Assembly (NCBI GenBank): GCA_020152595.1
Contig: JAIGNY010000132.1
Location: forward strand, 1,916,001-1,980,000
Source: Chiridota heheva
Taxonomy: Eukaryota > Echinodermata > Holothuroidea > Apodida > Chiridotidae
Reading direction: 5' to 3'
DNA: 64,000 bases
Position 1 is the stretch's first letter; every line of letters starts with the position of its first letter. A model generated the notes under the pieces. That model was not told where the DNA came from, did not search any database, and was given only the letters and a program-made list of their open reading frames with translations. The position numbers were made by a program, and so were the translations under genes. Shown in pieces: positions 36,534-46,952 of this stretch.

Positions 36534-37128
36534 TTAAAGGACTAGTTCATTGGTCAAGATTGATCATCTGCTATGTCAGTATGTAAGAGGACTTCAAAAG
36601 AAACAAAATGGTGAAGAGTTTAATAGCTTATTCCGTTAGGGAGATATTGAAGTTCTTCTGATCTGTGTAGAAATAACTGTTGTAGTTAATCTACTATGGA
36701 ATGAAGTTGGCTCTCTCATCCTCACATTCTGAAGAATTGTTAACGCATCCAAGGATTTTCCACACAGCATCTTAAAGAAAATTGGTTTAACTGTTTTTAC
36801 TATTTTAATTATTTTTCATCAAATTTTCTTCAGGTGGTAAATTAGAACAACATTCGGTTTACCTACTTTCCTGACATATCCAATGGTTTTTAAGCAATAA
36901 AATCGCAGGAAAAAATATGATAGAATACATAAAGAATTTGAGGAATCTGAGTTACATCACAACTGATATTAGTCGTTTCCAATCAAATGATACAGATTTT
37001 TAAACTTAATTATTATCTCCTTAGCCGATTAAGATGAATGCTTTCTTAACCATTTCTTCGTAAGTCCTCTTTTATATAACAGTAGGCCTATAAGATTAAC
37101 ATGCTTGACCACTGATCTAATCCTTGAA
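36534..37128. mobile_element. MITE family E, copy 2
   Basis: The left end is AAAGGACTAGTTCATTGGTC and the reverse complement of the right end is AAGGATTAGATCAGTGGTC. Arms of over 100 bp include GAGGACTTCAAAAGAAACAAA on the left and GAGGACTTACGAAGAAATGG inverted on the right. The interior matches copy 1 (TATTCTATCATATTTT, CCTGCGATTT). It lies just outside the left arm of the large inverted-repeat structure. Confidence 0.75.
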
Positions 37129-37269
37129 AGTACAATAAACGGATGTACCGAACTGTTTTTGTAGTTTCGACTGTCTACTTCAGGAACGATTTGTAACCGA
37201 TTTTTAGCCGTTGTTTTTGATACTTTTCTAACCCCTTATAGGTGGGTCAATATACCATCAGACCTCAAC

Positions 37270-39050
37270 AAATTCTAACAAAATTGTCTGTCACGGTTTG
37301 GGGGCAATTTGGAGGTTGTGAGTGACAGAAAAAAAAGTCTTATCAAAATCTGACACCCGGAAGTGGTTTAAAACTTGGTTAAATCCAAGATGGCTGCCGC
37401 GGACGCTGACCCTGAAAATAGGGTAAACGGCTGTAACTTTCTTAATATTTGTAATAGAACAATAGGCTTTGGTTCTACTCCTACATGGTTTTAAAGGTCA
37501 AACAACCCATTGCTACAGAAAGAATTGTGTCCTGATCCCGAAAATGGGTTCAAACTGGGTAAAATCCAACATGGCTGCCGCGGACGCTGGCCCTGGACCC
37601 TGAAAATAGGGTAAATGGCTGCAACTTCCTTCAAATTTAGGATAGAACAATTAGTTTTGCTTCTTCTCCATGGTTTTAAGGGTCAAGCAACTCATTACTG
37701 CAAAAAGAACTGTGATCTGATCCCGAAAGTGGGATAAAACTGGGTCAAATCCAAGATTGCTGCCGCGGCCCGGAACCCTGAAAATAGGGTAAACGGCTGT
37801 AACTCACCTAATATTTGGGATAGAACAATATTTTTGTTCTACTCCATGGTTTTAACAATTTAAGGGTCACGCTACTTAGTGCTGCAGAAAGAATAATGAC
37901 CTGACCTCGGAAGTGGATTAAAACTGGATCAAATCCAAGATGGTTGCCACGGACGCTGGCCTGGGACCCTGAAAATAGAGTAAACGGTTGTAACTTCCTT
38001 AATCTTCCTTAGTATTTGTGATAGAACAATGAGTTTGGGGTTTACTCCATGGCTGTAAGGGTCAGGCTATTCACTGCTGCAAACAAAATATGACTTGACC
38101 TACGGAAGTGGGTTAAAACTGCGTTAAAGTGAAGATGGTTGCCACCATCACACCCTGAGAATAGGGCAAACGGCTGTAACTTCATTAATATTGGGGATAG
38201 AACAATATGTTTTGTTCTACTCCATAGTTTTAAGGGTCAAAAACTCGTTTCTGCAGAAAGAATTATAACTTGAACTCTGGAAGTGGGTTGGAACTGGGTA
38301 AAATCCAACATGGCTGCCGCGGGCGCTGGCGCCCGGATACTGAAATTAGAGAAAACGGCTGTAACTTCCTTAATATTTGTGATAGAACCAACTTTTGTTC
38401 TACTCCATGGTTGTAAGGGTCAAGCAACTCATTGCTGTAGAAATGATAATGACCTGACCCCAGAAGTGGGTTACAACCGGGTCAAATCCAAGATGGCTGC
38501 CACGGCCCGGACCCTGAAAATAGGGTAAACGGCTGTAACTTCCTTAATATTTGGCAGTTTGGGACAGAACAATCATTTTTCTTTCTACGCCATGGTTTTA
38601 AGGGTGAAACAATTTGTTGCTTTCAATAGAATTCTGACCTGAACATTCAAACCTTAAATCAAAGATGGCGGCCAATATATGGCTGCCAACAATACAAAAT
38701 GAAGTCACCAGTGCTGTACCAATAACTCCCTTTGGAATTGATATAAGGCGGCAGTGTTTGCTTCGTATGGTTGCTATTATTTACCATTAATATGTTGACG
38801 AGAGGATAATTGCAACAACTCTGAACAGTTTCTTTTAGAGTAAAACTTTACTTACATGGTTCAAAACAATGAATGCCAAGAGTAGACTAATATTTAGTTT
38901 AAACTTTGATGCATAGTAAGTGTAACCACACACACTTGTCAAATAACATCATTAACCCATTTACACATGTTACTGCTAGGCAAAACATGTGTTAGATGTC
39001 CTTTGTATGTCCCAATAATATTAAACAGCTGGATTTATTAATTATGCTTT
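37270..39050 (+). repeat. Left inverted arm of composite element
   Basis: Its outer end has GAGTGACAGAAAAAAAAGTC, whose inverted match is GTGACAGAAAAAAAAATC at about 48040-48055. Its inner end has ACTTGTCAAATAACAT, AACCCATTT, GGCAAAACA, GATGTCCTTT and AGCTGGATTT, all matched inverted at 46990-47095. Between them lie ~180-bp tandem repeats. Confidence 0.8.
37340..38675 (+). repeat. ~180-bp tandem repeat (8 units) in left arm
   Basis: Units contain AAATCCAAGATGGCTGCCGC, CCCTGAAAATAGGGTAAACG, GCTGTAACTTCCTTAATATT, GATAGAACAAT, CTACTCCATGGTTTTAAGGG and TGCAGAAAGAATT. The ATGGCTGCC box recurs near 37389, 37567, 37754, 37936, 38130, 38307, 38490 and 38664, so spacing is 173-198 bp. AAGATGGC(T/G)GCC resembles the YY1 core. 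Confidence 0.9.
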
Positions 39051-39578
39051 TATTGTTTTCATGGTCTCTGGTATTGTGGCCAAGCTCTTATAGCCGAGGG
39101 GCCTCTTGGTTGTCTTCCAGACCTTCTCTCTTATTGGGGCGCTCCCAGTTCAACGAGGGTGACAGTTAACACCAGCTTTCTTCTTGAACAGGTTCAGTCA
39201 TATCTTTGGACATTTCACAGACTGCCGCAGATCTGTTCACATCTTGCTTGCACTGAGCTACATAGTTTGTGATTTCTATAATCGATTCGTCATCTTCTCA
39301 GATTCAAGACCAGTTTTGCAGGCGCTGCACAACCGAAATTAGGATGACCCAGCCGTATATATGATTTTGATCCACTATAAGGGGATACAATTTGGTGACG
39401 TTATCGTAGTGACCATTGGCCTGCTGGTTTTTTTTTTTTTGTCTTCTTCCTAGGCTAGATGAGCAATGACAAATATATTGACCAATCAGGTGCGCAGATA
39501 GAAAGTTGAAAACATGATAGTCATGTTTATTTAGTGTACGAATATAAATACGAATATTTATATTTCAGTAGAGACGAG
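39051..39578 (-). other. Interior of composite element with short ORF
   Basis: On the minus strand, about 39171-39302 is open for roughly 43 codons and contains NYVAQCKQDVNRSAAVCEM, ending in a stop. It could be a last exon of the composite element's own gene, with the frame at 46.08-46.95 kb as an upstream part. This is inference; no known family is recognised. Confidence 0.25.
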
Positions 39579-39581
39579 TTA

Positions 39582-39762
39582 TAGTAGAGTCAAAATATGA
39601 AAAAAAGTGACCTTACCCCAAAAAAATTGCAAGAAAAGGTTTTTTGGCAGTTTTATTAACTATGGGGTCTGGAAAAGAACATATTAAAAGTTGGCATCAA
39701 TCGGATCTCCGGAAAGGGTTTAAATATGAGGTCATAAAAAAGATGGCCGCCGATATAAGAAA
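39582..39762 (+). repeat. Left terminal inverted repeat
   Basis: It pairs with 43768-43935. It has one ~10-bp extra stretch after TCAAAATATG compared with the right arm, and scattered mismatches. Confidence 0.85.
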
Positions 39763-39887
39763 TCGCTAGAAACTAGGCATAAGTCTGTAATTTAATAGTT
39801 TCTAATCATCGTAATAATGAAAATTATCACTAAAACTAAATATCTTGGCACCAGCATAATTTTTGAAACTTTTCTTGGCATCATCAA

Positions 39888-39962
39888 TAACGTCAGGACG
39901 TTATCTGTGACGTCAGGACGTGACCTGTGTTGTCATGACGTGATCTATCGCGTCAGAATATG
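39888..39962. promoter_or_regulatory. Left subterminal CRE-like cluster
   Basis: Five ACGTCA/TGACGT-type motifs in 75 bp, one a full TGACGTCA (39908-39915). A similar cluster lies at 43570-43655. They may be transposase-binding or ATF/CREB-like sites. Confidence 0.5.
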
Positions 39963-40157
39963 GTTTATTTTTTAATATGTGTGTTCCAGTCCAGATTTGA
40001 TGGCGCAGGGAGACATTTGATGATTTGAAAGAATTTCAAGTCATTTCTGAAGGTGGGACTTAAATTGATAGCAGTGATAACTCCATTACAAGTGGGGTTG
40101 GGGGTTCAAATGCACCATCACTTTTGATCAAGGTTTTTAATAGACAGTCTGTCTGCC

Positions 40158-43100
40158 ATGGGCTATTGCTCCTCATATAGTGAAGTGCAAAGGTTTGAGG
40201 AAAACGCCGCTTCTTCAGTGGCTCCTGATGTTTTAGGTGAGGACAAAGATATGCATGATATGATGCTTTTATTTGCCGCGGATAACGTTGACCACAACCT
40301 AATGACCCTGGATGGAAAGGGAACATTTCATGGTATGGGTATGGTAGCAGCCATAACACCAGGCACACGAAGCAGTCACACTATTCCGAGGAGAAAGATG
40401 TCTGACTTGAACATAGTTGATCAGACGAAGATTGAGATCAAGGATTACCGCTTCCCAAAGAACACTCTTCGTAGCATTAAGTTCACGTCTCTGCCACTTT
40501 TGAATGTTGTTAATCATAAGATTGATGTATTGTGGGAGGTGCCCTTCCGCTTCAAGCAAACACTACCAAATTGGCAAGGAGTGATGCACCTGCTACACAA
40601 GGACTGTCTCCACTCTGGACAATCATCAGTATTGTTCCTACCAATGATTGATATGAACCCTGGAGATAAGACATGTATCTTCTCTACACTCGACTATATA
40701 TGTGCTCTTGCTTCCAAGCACAGTGTCCCACCAATTGTAACCTTTGATCAGCCACTCTTTTGGAAAGCTTTTGAGATTATACATGAAGTTCAAGATGGTA
40801 GTCCACTCAGAGATGTTATTTTGTTATTGAGGAGCTTTCATACTTTCATGAATTTGTTGGGGGCCATAGGAACACTCATGGATGAAAGTGGACTAAGGGA
40901 AATCCTGAGACAGTGCATGGTGAAAACGCTGTAACTCATATGATGAGTGGCAAAGCTGTGCAACGTGCATTTCGTGAACATCTTCTTATTAAGCAGTGTC
41001 TCACGCATCAGATAGTGACCAAGGTAATTGAAGCCGATCCAAGTTTTGAAGATCTACTTAAAGAGCTGGGGAGATTGTATACTCAAAAGGAGACTAAGTT
41101 TAGATGCACTGCTGAAAGCAGACTGCATGGAAAGAATTTCCAATGCTCTCACCTCAAGAAAGTGTGAATTATCCAACAACTCAAAAACAAGCAAATTGTG
41201 GATTACTTATCAACGAATGTTGGGAGTTGGGTCATGGCAAATGCATCTCCATGCTATATATGACTGTTTGCCAATATTTGCTGCTGCTGGACACCCTAAC
41301 TATCTGAAGTCTGCTTATCTTTACTTACAGAAGATGAGGGATCTTGAAAGTGGAAAGTCCCCAGTGATTCAGAAATTCAAAAATGGATTCCATGTTATTC
41401 GACGCAGCAAAAATACTGGGCTGGCTTTAGTCCTGACTTAATGATCGAGCAGACACTAATGCGGTCGCTTAAAAGCACCGGTGGGCTAACAAGAGGAAGT
41501 GGCATGTCAGACCATCAGAGGGCCGTTTGGACAATGTCTGCCCCTGTATCTTCCGCCTACAACTACGCCATGCAGGAATTCTGTCAGACATCATATGCAA
41601 CAAGTGAACAGCACAAGAAGGCACCTGCTTCTCGTATGGACAGGGATATAAGAGACTTAGACAAACTTGCGACGAAGCTGGAACACTACTCTCCATTTTC
41701 CAATGAGGCAACCTTGCGCAACATTATCACAAGGATAAATGCTGATGAGGGTGTCAGTGTTGAAGAACTTTTCAATGTAGGCAGAGACACAGTAAAACAA
41801 ATGGAAGGACACCCAGTCTTCTCATATTCCCACAAAAAGAACACTAAAGTGAAGACATTAGCATCAGCTCAAGCTGTCAAAGTTACAGAGGATCGAACCA
41901 TTGATCCAGCTCTATTGTTTCAAAGGTTCCTTGTGGTATCACAGTCATATGATCTTTGCCTTGATGAAGTGATGCAATATGAGCCCTCCTCCTATCCACC
42001 ATCCTTATTTGAAGGAAAATATCTCTTGCGAAAACCAGATAAAGCACATCTTCTGGAAGTTTTGAAAGACCATGGAACTTCCTTATCAGATGGTGCTGTT
42101 CTTCAGTCCATTCCAAAGACTGATCACTATGTTCTTAACCGAGGTTCCCTCCTACATCGATTGAAATAGACCGAGGGGAGCACTTACACTTCAATTGCAG
42201 ATTCGTATGCATCTTTCACATCCGAACTGTATGGTAATGCCACTGTTGTCTTTGATGGGTACAATGGAAGACCATCCACAAAAGACAACACCCACCAAAG
42301 ACAAAGCCGAAGTCAGGTCACTAGCAAGGTCGACATTGTGGAGTCAACCAAATTTTCTGGGGAAAAAAGAGGATTTTCTTTCATACACAATGAATAAACA
42401 GGCCCTTATTAACCTGATGACATAATACTTGCGCCAGAAAGGCTGCAACGTTATTCAGGCTGAGGGTGATGCTGATGTCGACATCGTAAAAGCATCAATC
42501 ACAATGGCATCCTTCAAGTCAACAACTCTCATCGGGGAAAATACAGATCTTTTTGTTTTGCTCTTGTATCATGGAACTACGAATGACTGCAAAGACCTGT
42601 ACTTTAGATCAGACAAAGGTAAACCAAATGTGTATAGCATTAAAGTTTTGAAACTGTTACTAGGGGAAGAAGTGTGCTCTGATCTGTTGTTTGCCCATGC
42701 GTTTTCCAGTTGCGACACTACCTCACGAATTTTTGGGGTTGGAAAGAAGTCCATCTTCAGAAAGGTCATCAAGGGCGAATCTGTCTTGCGTGCTTGTTCC
42801 AAGATCTTTCGCACACCAAAGGCAAATCCAGAGACTGTAGAAACCACCGGCTGCAAACAAATGCTTCCATTGTTTGCTAAGACTCATTCTGACTCTCTGG
42901 CATCATTGCGCTACAGCTTCATTTGCAAAAAAGTGGCCACAGCAAAGACATTTGTGGCACCCGAAAGGCTGCCCCCAACAACATCAGCCACAAAACTTCA
43001 CTCACGGAGGGTATATCTTCAAGTTATGGTGTGGATGTGTACAGACGGTGGCATGGATCCTACAGACTGGGGCTGGAATGTACAAGGGGGTCAACTGATT

Positions 43101-43223
43101 CCACTCATGATGGACAAAAGCCCTGCTCCTGAAAGTCTGTTGAAAATGATACACTGCAACTGCTCGACAGGTTGCCGCACACTCAAATGTAGCTGCAAAA
43201 AACATGGCCTTGAATGTACCTAA
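40158..43223 (+). pseudogene. Broken gene for large PIN-like/CXC-domain protein
   Basis: I recall this as a multicopy uncharacterised family in marine invertebrates. N-terminal blocks in the first frame (40158-40934) are FAADNVDHN (residues 39-47), LDGKGTFHGMG and TFDQPLFWKA. The middle frames hold GSWQMHLHAIYDCLP and SLKSTGGLTRGSGMS. A nuclease-like segment follows with VVFDGYNG (about 42245), DADVDIV and GENTDLFVLLLYH (42534-42572); acidic residues in such blocks bind metal in PIN/FEN domains. It ends with a CNCSTGCRTLKCSCKKHG cysteine cluster (43156-43212). Four frame changes (near 40908, 41085, 41418, 42367) and stops at 42167, 42423 and 43221 disable it. The N-terminal part of the usual protein seems absent. 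Function in transposition is inferred from its position between inverted repeats. Confidence 0.8.
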
Positions 43224-43569
43224 GCCTGTGGACCTTGTCAAGAAGACACTTGTAAAATATATCCCTCAACCCAGTATCAGATGATGATGGTAATGAAGGC
43301 TGCATGTGACTGTAAAGGTAAAGCTGAAACACTAGAAATTACCAAACAAACCAATATGTGCATTTATGTCTTCTAATCTATAACTGCATAAGGAAAACAT
43401 TAAATGTCGATATTAATTCACATTAAATGCCGATATTAATTCATTAAGTGGTTGATGATGCTAAAATCTATACTGCAATGAACACGAATAGATGACAAAA
43501 AGTTAGCCAATAAAACCACAGCTCATCCAGGGCATCACAGTGAAAGAATCATGATATTAAGAAAAATAC

Positions 43570-43655
43570 ATGACATAATGACGTCATAGGACGTCATAGA
43601 TGACGTCATGGATGACGTCATAGATGACACTATCACAGCATAACGTCACACAGGT
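43570..43655. promoter_or_regulatory. Right subterminal CRE-like cluster
   Basis: Three perfect TGACGTCA palindromes (43579-43586, 43601-43608, 43613-43620) plus partial sites, several embedded in a TAGATGACGTCA(T/G)G-like tandem unit. A further one lies inside the terminal repeat (43793-43800). Confidence 0.6.
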
Positions 43656-43767
43656 ACATTGGTTAGATTAAAAAATTGACAATCATGTAAGATAATGATG
43701 CCTTAAACTTGATTTCATACTTAAAGGTGCCAGAAACCGTATGCAAATCATTGAAATTAAACATTTT

Positions 43768-43935
43768 ATTACATATTGGCAGCCATTTTGTATGACGTCA
43801 TAATTAGACCCTTTCCGGTGGTCAGATTTTTGCCAACTTTTAGTATGTTAATCGCCAGGTCAAATAGTACTAAAAAATGCAAAAAAACCTTTTCTTGCAA
43901 TTTTTTTGGGGTTATGTGGTATATTGACTCTACTA
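43768..43935 (-). repeat. Right terminal inverted repeat
   Basis: Inverted match of 39582-39762; it ends in TGACTCTACTA just before TTA. Confidence 0.85.
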
Positions 43936-44088
43936 TTACGTTAATTGTCGCATATGCATACATTCTCTCAGAGAGCATTTGAGTGGCGAAAGTTTAATTT
44001 ATCTGTCTATTTTCTAGCAAATAGTTACCACTAATTACCATTTATTATTATTATTCACGTTTCCCCGCGATGACACCCTCCCACACTT

Positions 44089-45775
44089 CAGGCGCGTAGC
44101 CAGGATTTTTTTAACGGGGTGGGCCTAGACCATCAGCCCTTCGTGAAGTTTGCCCTATTGTAACTGCGCTACGTACGCACCACTATGGGTTGGCGTGTAA
44201 CGTATATGGAGGAAATTTTTGAAAAACGCCCCTTAGACTTGCAGGAACTGCCCCCCAAAATGGGAGAAAGTGACAATATTTTCTTCAATTTTAGTCAGTT
44301 TCCCCTGGTGAAGGTTCCTTTACCCTCTCCAATGACGAAATGATCGATTTAAGTTCCCTTGTTCTCGCATTTTTCCTTAGAAATAAAAAACAAAACTCAA
44401 TAACAAAGGAAGTGATTTTTTCATCTTTCAGAAAAGTGTGCATGAAAGTCTGGGGGTATTTACCCCAAGGTTCTCCTGTAACTACGCTACGCGCAGGCGC
44501 GTACCCAGGATTTTTTTCTATCAAGGGGTAGGCCTGGACCATCGACCCATTTTCAGAGAGAAAATTAATTCCTGTTTTATAGTATATACCGCAACTTGTG
44601 TGCGGGGGATCGTGAGGCCGCTAGGATGCGTCTTATGATTATAGATGTATGAGGCAATCATGTGTCATGGCAATGATGTTAATATTTGGAACCTGGGGCA
44701 TAAAAACAATGAAGAGTGACGTCACATACATCCACAGTCGTCAATGGCAATGGTTATAAAAATAACTGTTTCGCACAAATACCTATTTGATACACTGAAA
44801 ACAAATTACAAAATGTTCCATGTTTTTCTTTGTTCCTTTATTTACGATCTGACGATTGAAACACTGTTCTAATACTCACTATGATAAAAGCATTTTATTT
44901 TAGAAATATCTGAAAGTCACACCACGGATTTTGCTGAGCTGCTGAGAGGACAAATAGACATAAGATTAAAAAAAAAAAGACTTTCACACTGACTGTCTGG
45001 CAAATCGATGACACCACTAACTAACATACAATTTTTTTTCAAAATGAAAGTCCTCCTGAGATTTTTGAAGTGGGCCTTCTGACTTCACTTAAGAAAGAAC
45101 TGAAGAAGATTTGTCCTCTTTCATAACAAGTAAAGTTTTTCCAAAGTTGTTATTAAAGTTGTTCAAACAGTTAAAATATGATTGAAATTTTCTTATAAAA
45201 TAATGAGAACCCTGCATAATTATCTCTGATGTCATTCTTAATGCTCACTGGGGTGAAAAGTCTAAAAAATGCCAAAAGGCGATGTTCCTTGAGAGTTATT
45301 GTTGTAGTGACTGTTAAAGAGGATAACGTTTGTTTGAAATATACTAACATGGCTTGGAATGGCATCAGTTTGTTATCATTTCTGTTCTCTTTTGTACAAT
45401 ACATTTTTTTCTGGAGCTTGTGTCTCATTTAATAAATATATTAATCGCTACAATAATATATTGAAGAAAATGAGGAGTATAGGTCTAGTTCAGTATTGTT
45501 ATTGAATGATACAAGTACCCCGACAAAACTATACTTAGTGACAAGTCACAGAAAATTACAACCCTAACAAATATTGCAACATGTGTGGTGTTAAGATTTC
45601 CTTGCCACAATTGGCACATGAATCACTTTGAAGGTATAAAATTACCTCGCTCTACATCACGAGTCAGAATATCTTATAATTTACTGGTCTATGAACATTT
45701 TTTTGTTTTTTGTTTTGCGAAGGGAGGGGGCCTTAGGCCCCCCCCCCCTACCCTTACCCTCTGGCTACGCGCTTG
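44089..45775. mobile_element. hAT-like element, 1687 bp
   Basis: The left end is CAGGCGCGTAGCCAGG and the right end (reverse complement) is CAAGCGCGTAGCCAGAGG. A perfect 8-bp duplication CCACACTT flanks it at 44081-44088 and 45776-45783. No transposase frame is visible, so it is non-autonomous or decayed. The left-end sequence is repeated internally at about 44494 (CAGGCGCGTACCCAGG, with GGTAGGCCTGGACCATCGACC matching the first copy), so a related element or tandem duplication sits inside. Confidence 0.8.
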
Positions 45776-46083
45776 CCACACTTACACTAGACTGCTAACC
45801 TCGAGCTTAGTTCTTCAAAAACTGCACATTACCTGATTACGAGAGAGCAATGACCTTATTTGCTTGTGTGGAAGGTCCTTGAGAGAACAAAACTACTTCC
45901 CAGCCATTAGGCTTTCTGAGATCTGAACTGCGCCTACGCAGTTCAGTTCTGATATACGCCTACGCTTATACAAATAGGTAGCGTCACATGTTGGAGCATA
46001 CGCAGTTTTAGCCAAGAGCTTAAACTTAATGAACATTCATAACGCCTTCATAGCAACAAGGTAAAGTACTAGAATCTGATTGG

Positions 46084-46952
46084 TCAATAAATTTGCCATT
46101 GCTTATCTAGCCTAGGAAAAACCATGGAAAAACAAATAGCGGGCAGACTGAACACCTGCATGAGCAGCAGTACGGCGTTGTCTTTTGCTGAGTTCCGAGC
46201 CGCATGGATGTGCAGCAGTGGCGTAGGAACAATTTTTTTCTTGAGGAGGAGGGGGGACTGAAGCTTTATTTCTCCAAGGACCTCGATCCCCATCCCCACC
46301 CAGAAGCCTCGTTTTTGGCATGGTTTCTTAGGCATGTTTGGCGCTTTGGGCATTTTTTCTCTTTTTTTCCAAAGAAGAATGAAGAAGTGAAAATCCTTCT
46401 AAATCACTGTCTAATTTTCAACGGAATAAACGCAAATTGCCCTAAACACTCCTGGGGAACAACAATTACGCTGCCCGCACTCTGAGTCTGCAGTAGCACG
46501 CAAATGTTTAATACAGCTTCGATCAGCTTAAAATGATTATGAGGGTGCTAAGAAGTGATAAAGTCTCCATCGAAATTACATTACCTTTTTTTATCAACAT
46601 AATCGAAGAAATTAGAACATATGACAATATCCATAAAGTTATATTATTTTAAGTGGGTATAAATAAGTCTTATAAGGGGTTTTCGTATATGAGAAGTGGA
46701 GGGGGGGGGGGGGCTAAAGCATAGTTTAGCCCCCTTAATTTTGACTGGGGATAAAGCTTCCCCCCCCCATCCCCCCAGCCCCCGCTTCCTACGCCCTTGG
46801 TGTGCAGGGCAGTGGAGGATGGCCATGCTGCTGAAAAAGCTTTTGACTTAAGATCCAACACCTTTCTCCGTGCCTTACACAGGCGATTCGAAGCTCTTAA
46901 GCGGCGGACAAACTTGTATCTATTAACCCCAAGCCTGTCCACAGCAGTGGTT
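46084..46952 (-). pseudogene. Reading frame of composite element split by hAT MITE
   Basis: On the minus strand, the part at 46952-46808 (LGVNRYKFVRRLRASNRL, basic) and the part at 46215-46084 (hydrophobic AVLLLMQVFSLPAICF, ending in a stop) lie in one frame if the MITE and one copy of its 8-bp duplication are ignored. The open stretch is about 90 codons. No family is recognised. The N-terminal side runs into the inverted arm, where a stop blocks it unless a splice site intervenes. It may be a fragment of the element's own gene or chance. Confidence 0.35.
46216..46799. mobile_element. hAT-type MITE (family B), copy 2, inverted
   Basis: Inverted relative to 10524-11204. The left end is CAGTGGCGTAGGAAC and the right end is CTTCCTACGCCCTTG. 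The target duplication is ATGTGCAG (46208-46215) and GTGTGCAG (46800-46807), seven of eight identical. It lacks the ~100-bp segment found in copy 1. Long G and C runs lie near the right end (46700-46712 and 46760-46768). Confidence 0.9.

Larger units (their letters stand above)
39582..43935 (+). mobile_element. 4354-bp TIR transposon with PIN/CXC-protein gene
   Basis: Terminal inverted repeats span about 39582-39762 and 43768-43935. They start TAGTAGAGTCA and share CCCCAAAAAAATTGCAAG, AAAAGTTGGCA, CCGGAAAGGGT and ATGGC(C/T)GCC. A TTA triplet flanks both ends (39579-39581 and 43936-43938), compatible with a 3-bp target duplication as in PIF/Harbinger-type elements. Subterminal zones on both sides carry clustered TGACGTCA-like motifs. 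One broken gene lies between. The element is inserted in the interior of an older inverted-repeat element. I cannot assign it to a named superfamily. Confidence 0.85.

Noticed and set aside
40060-40559. Minus-strand frames of 86-102 codons
   Set aside because: They are shadows of the plus-strand transposon gene and show no motif.
42195-42360. First ~55 codons of the frame starting at 42195
   Set aside because: Out of phase with the family. The real reading of the transposon protein in this stretch is in the previous frame (VVFDGYNG); only the part after about 42367 belongs.
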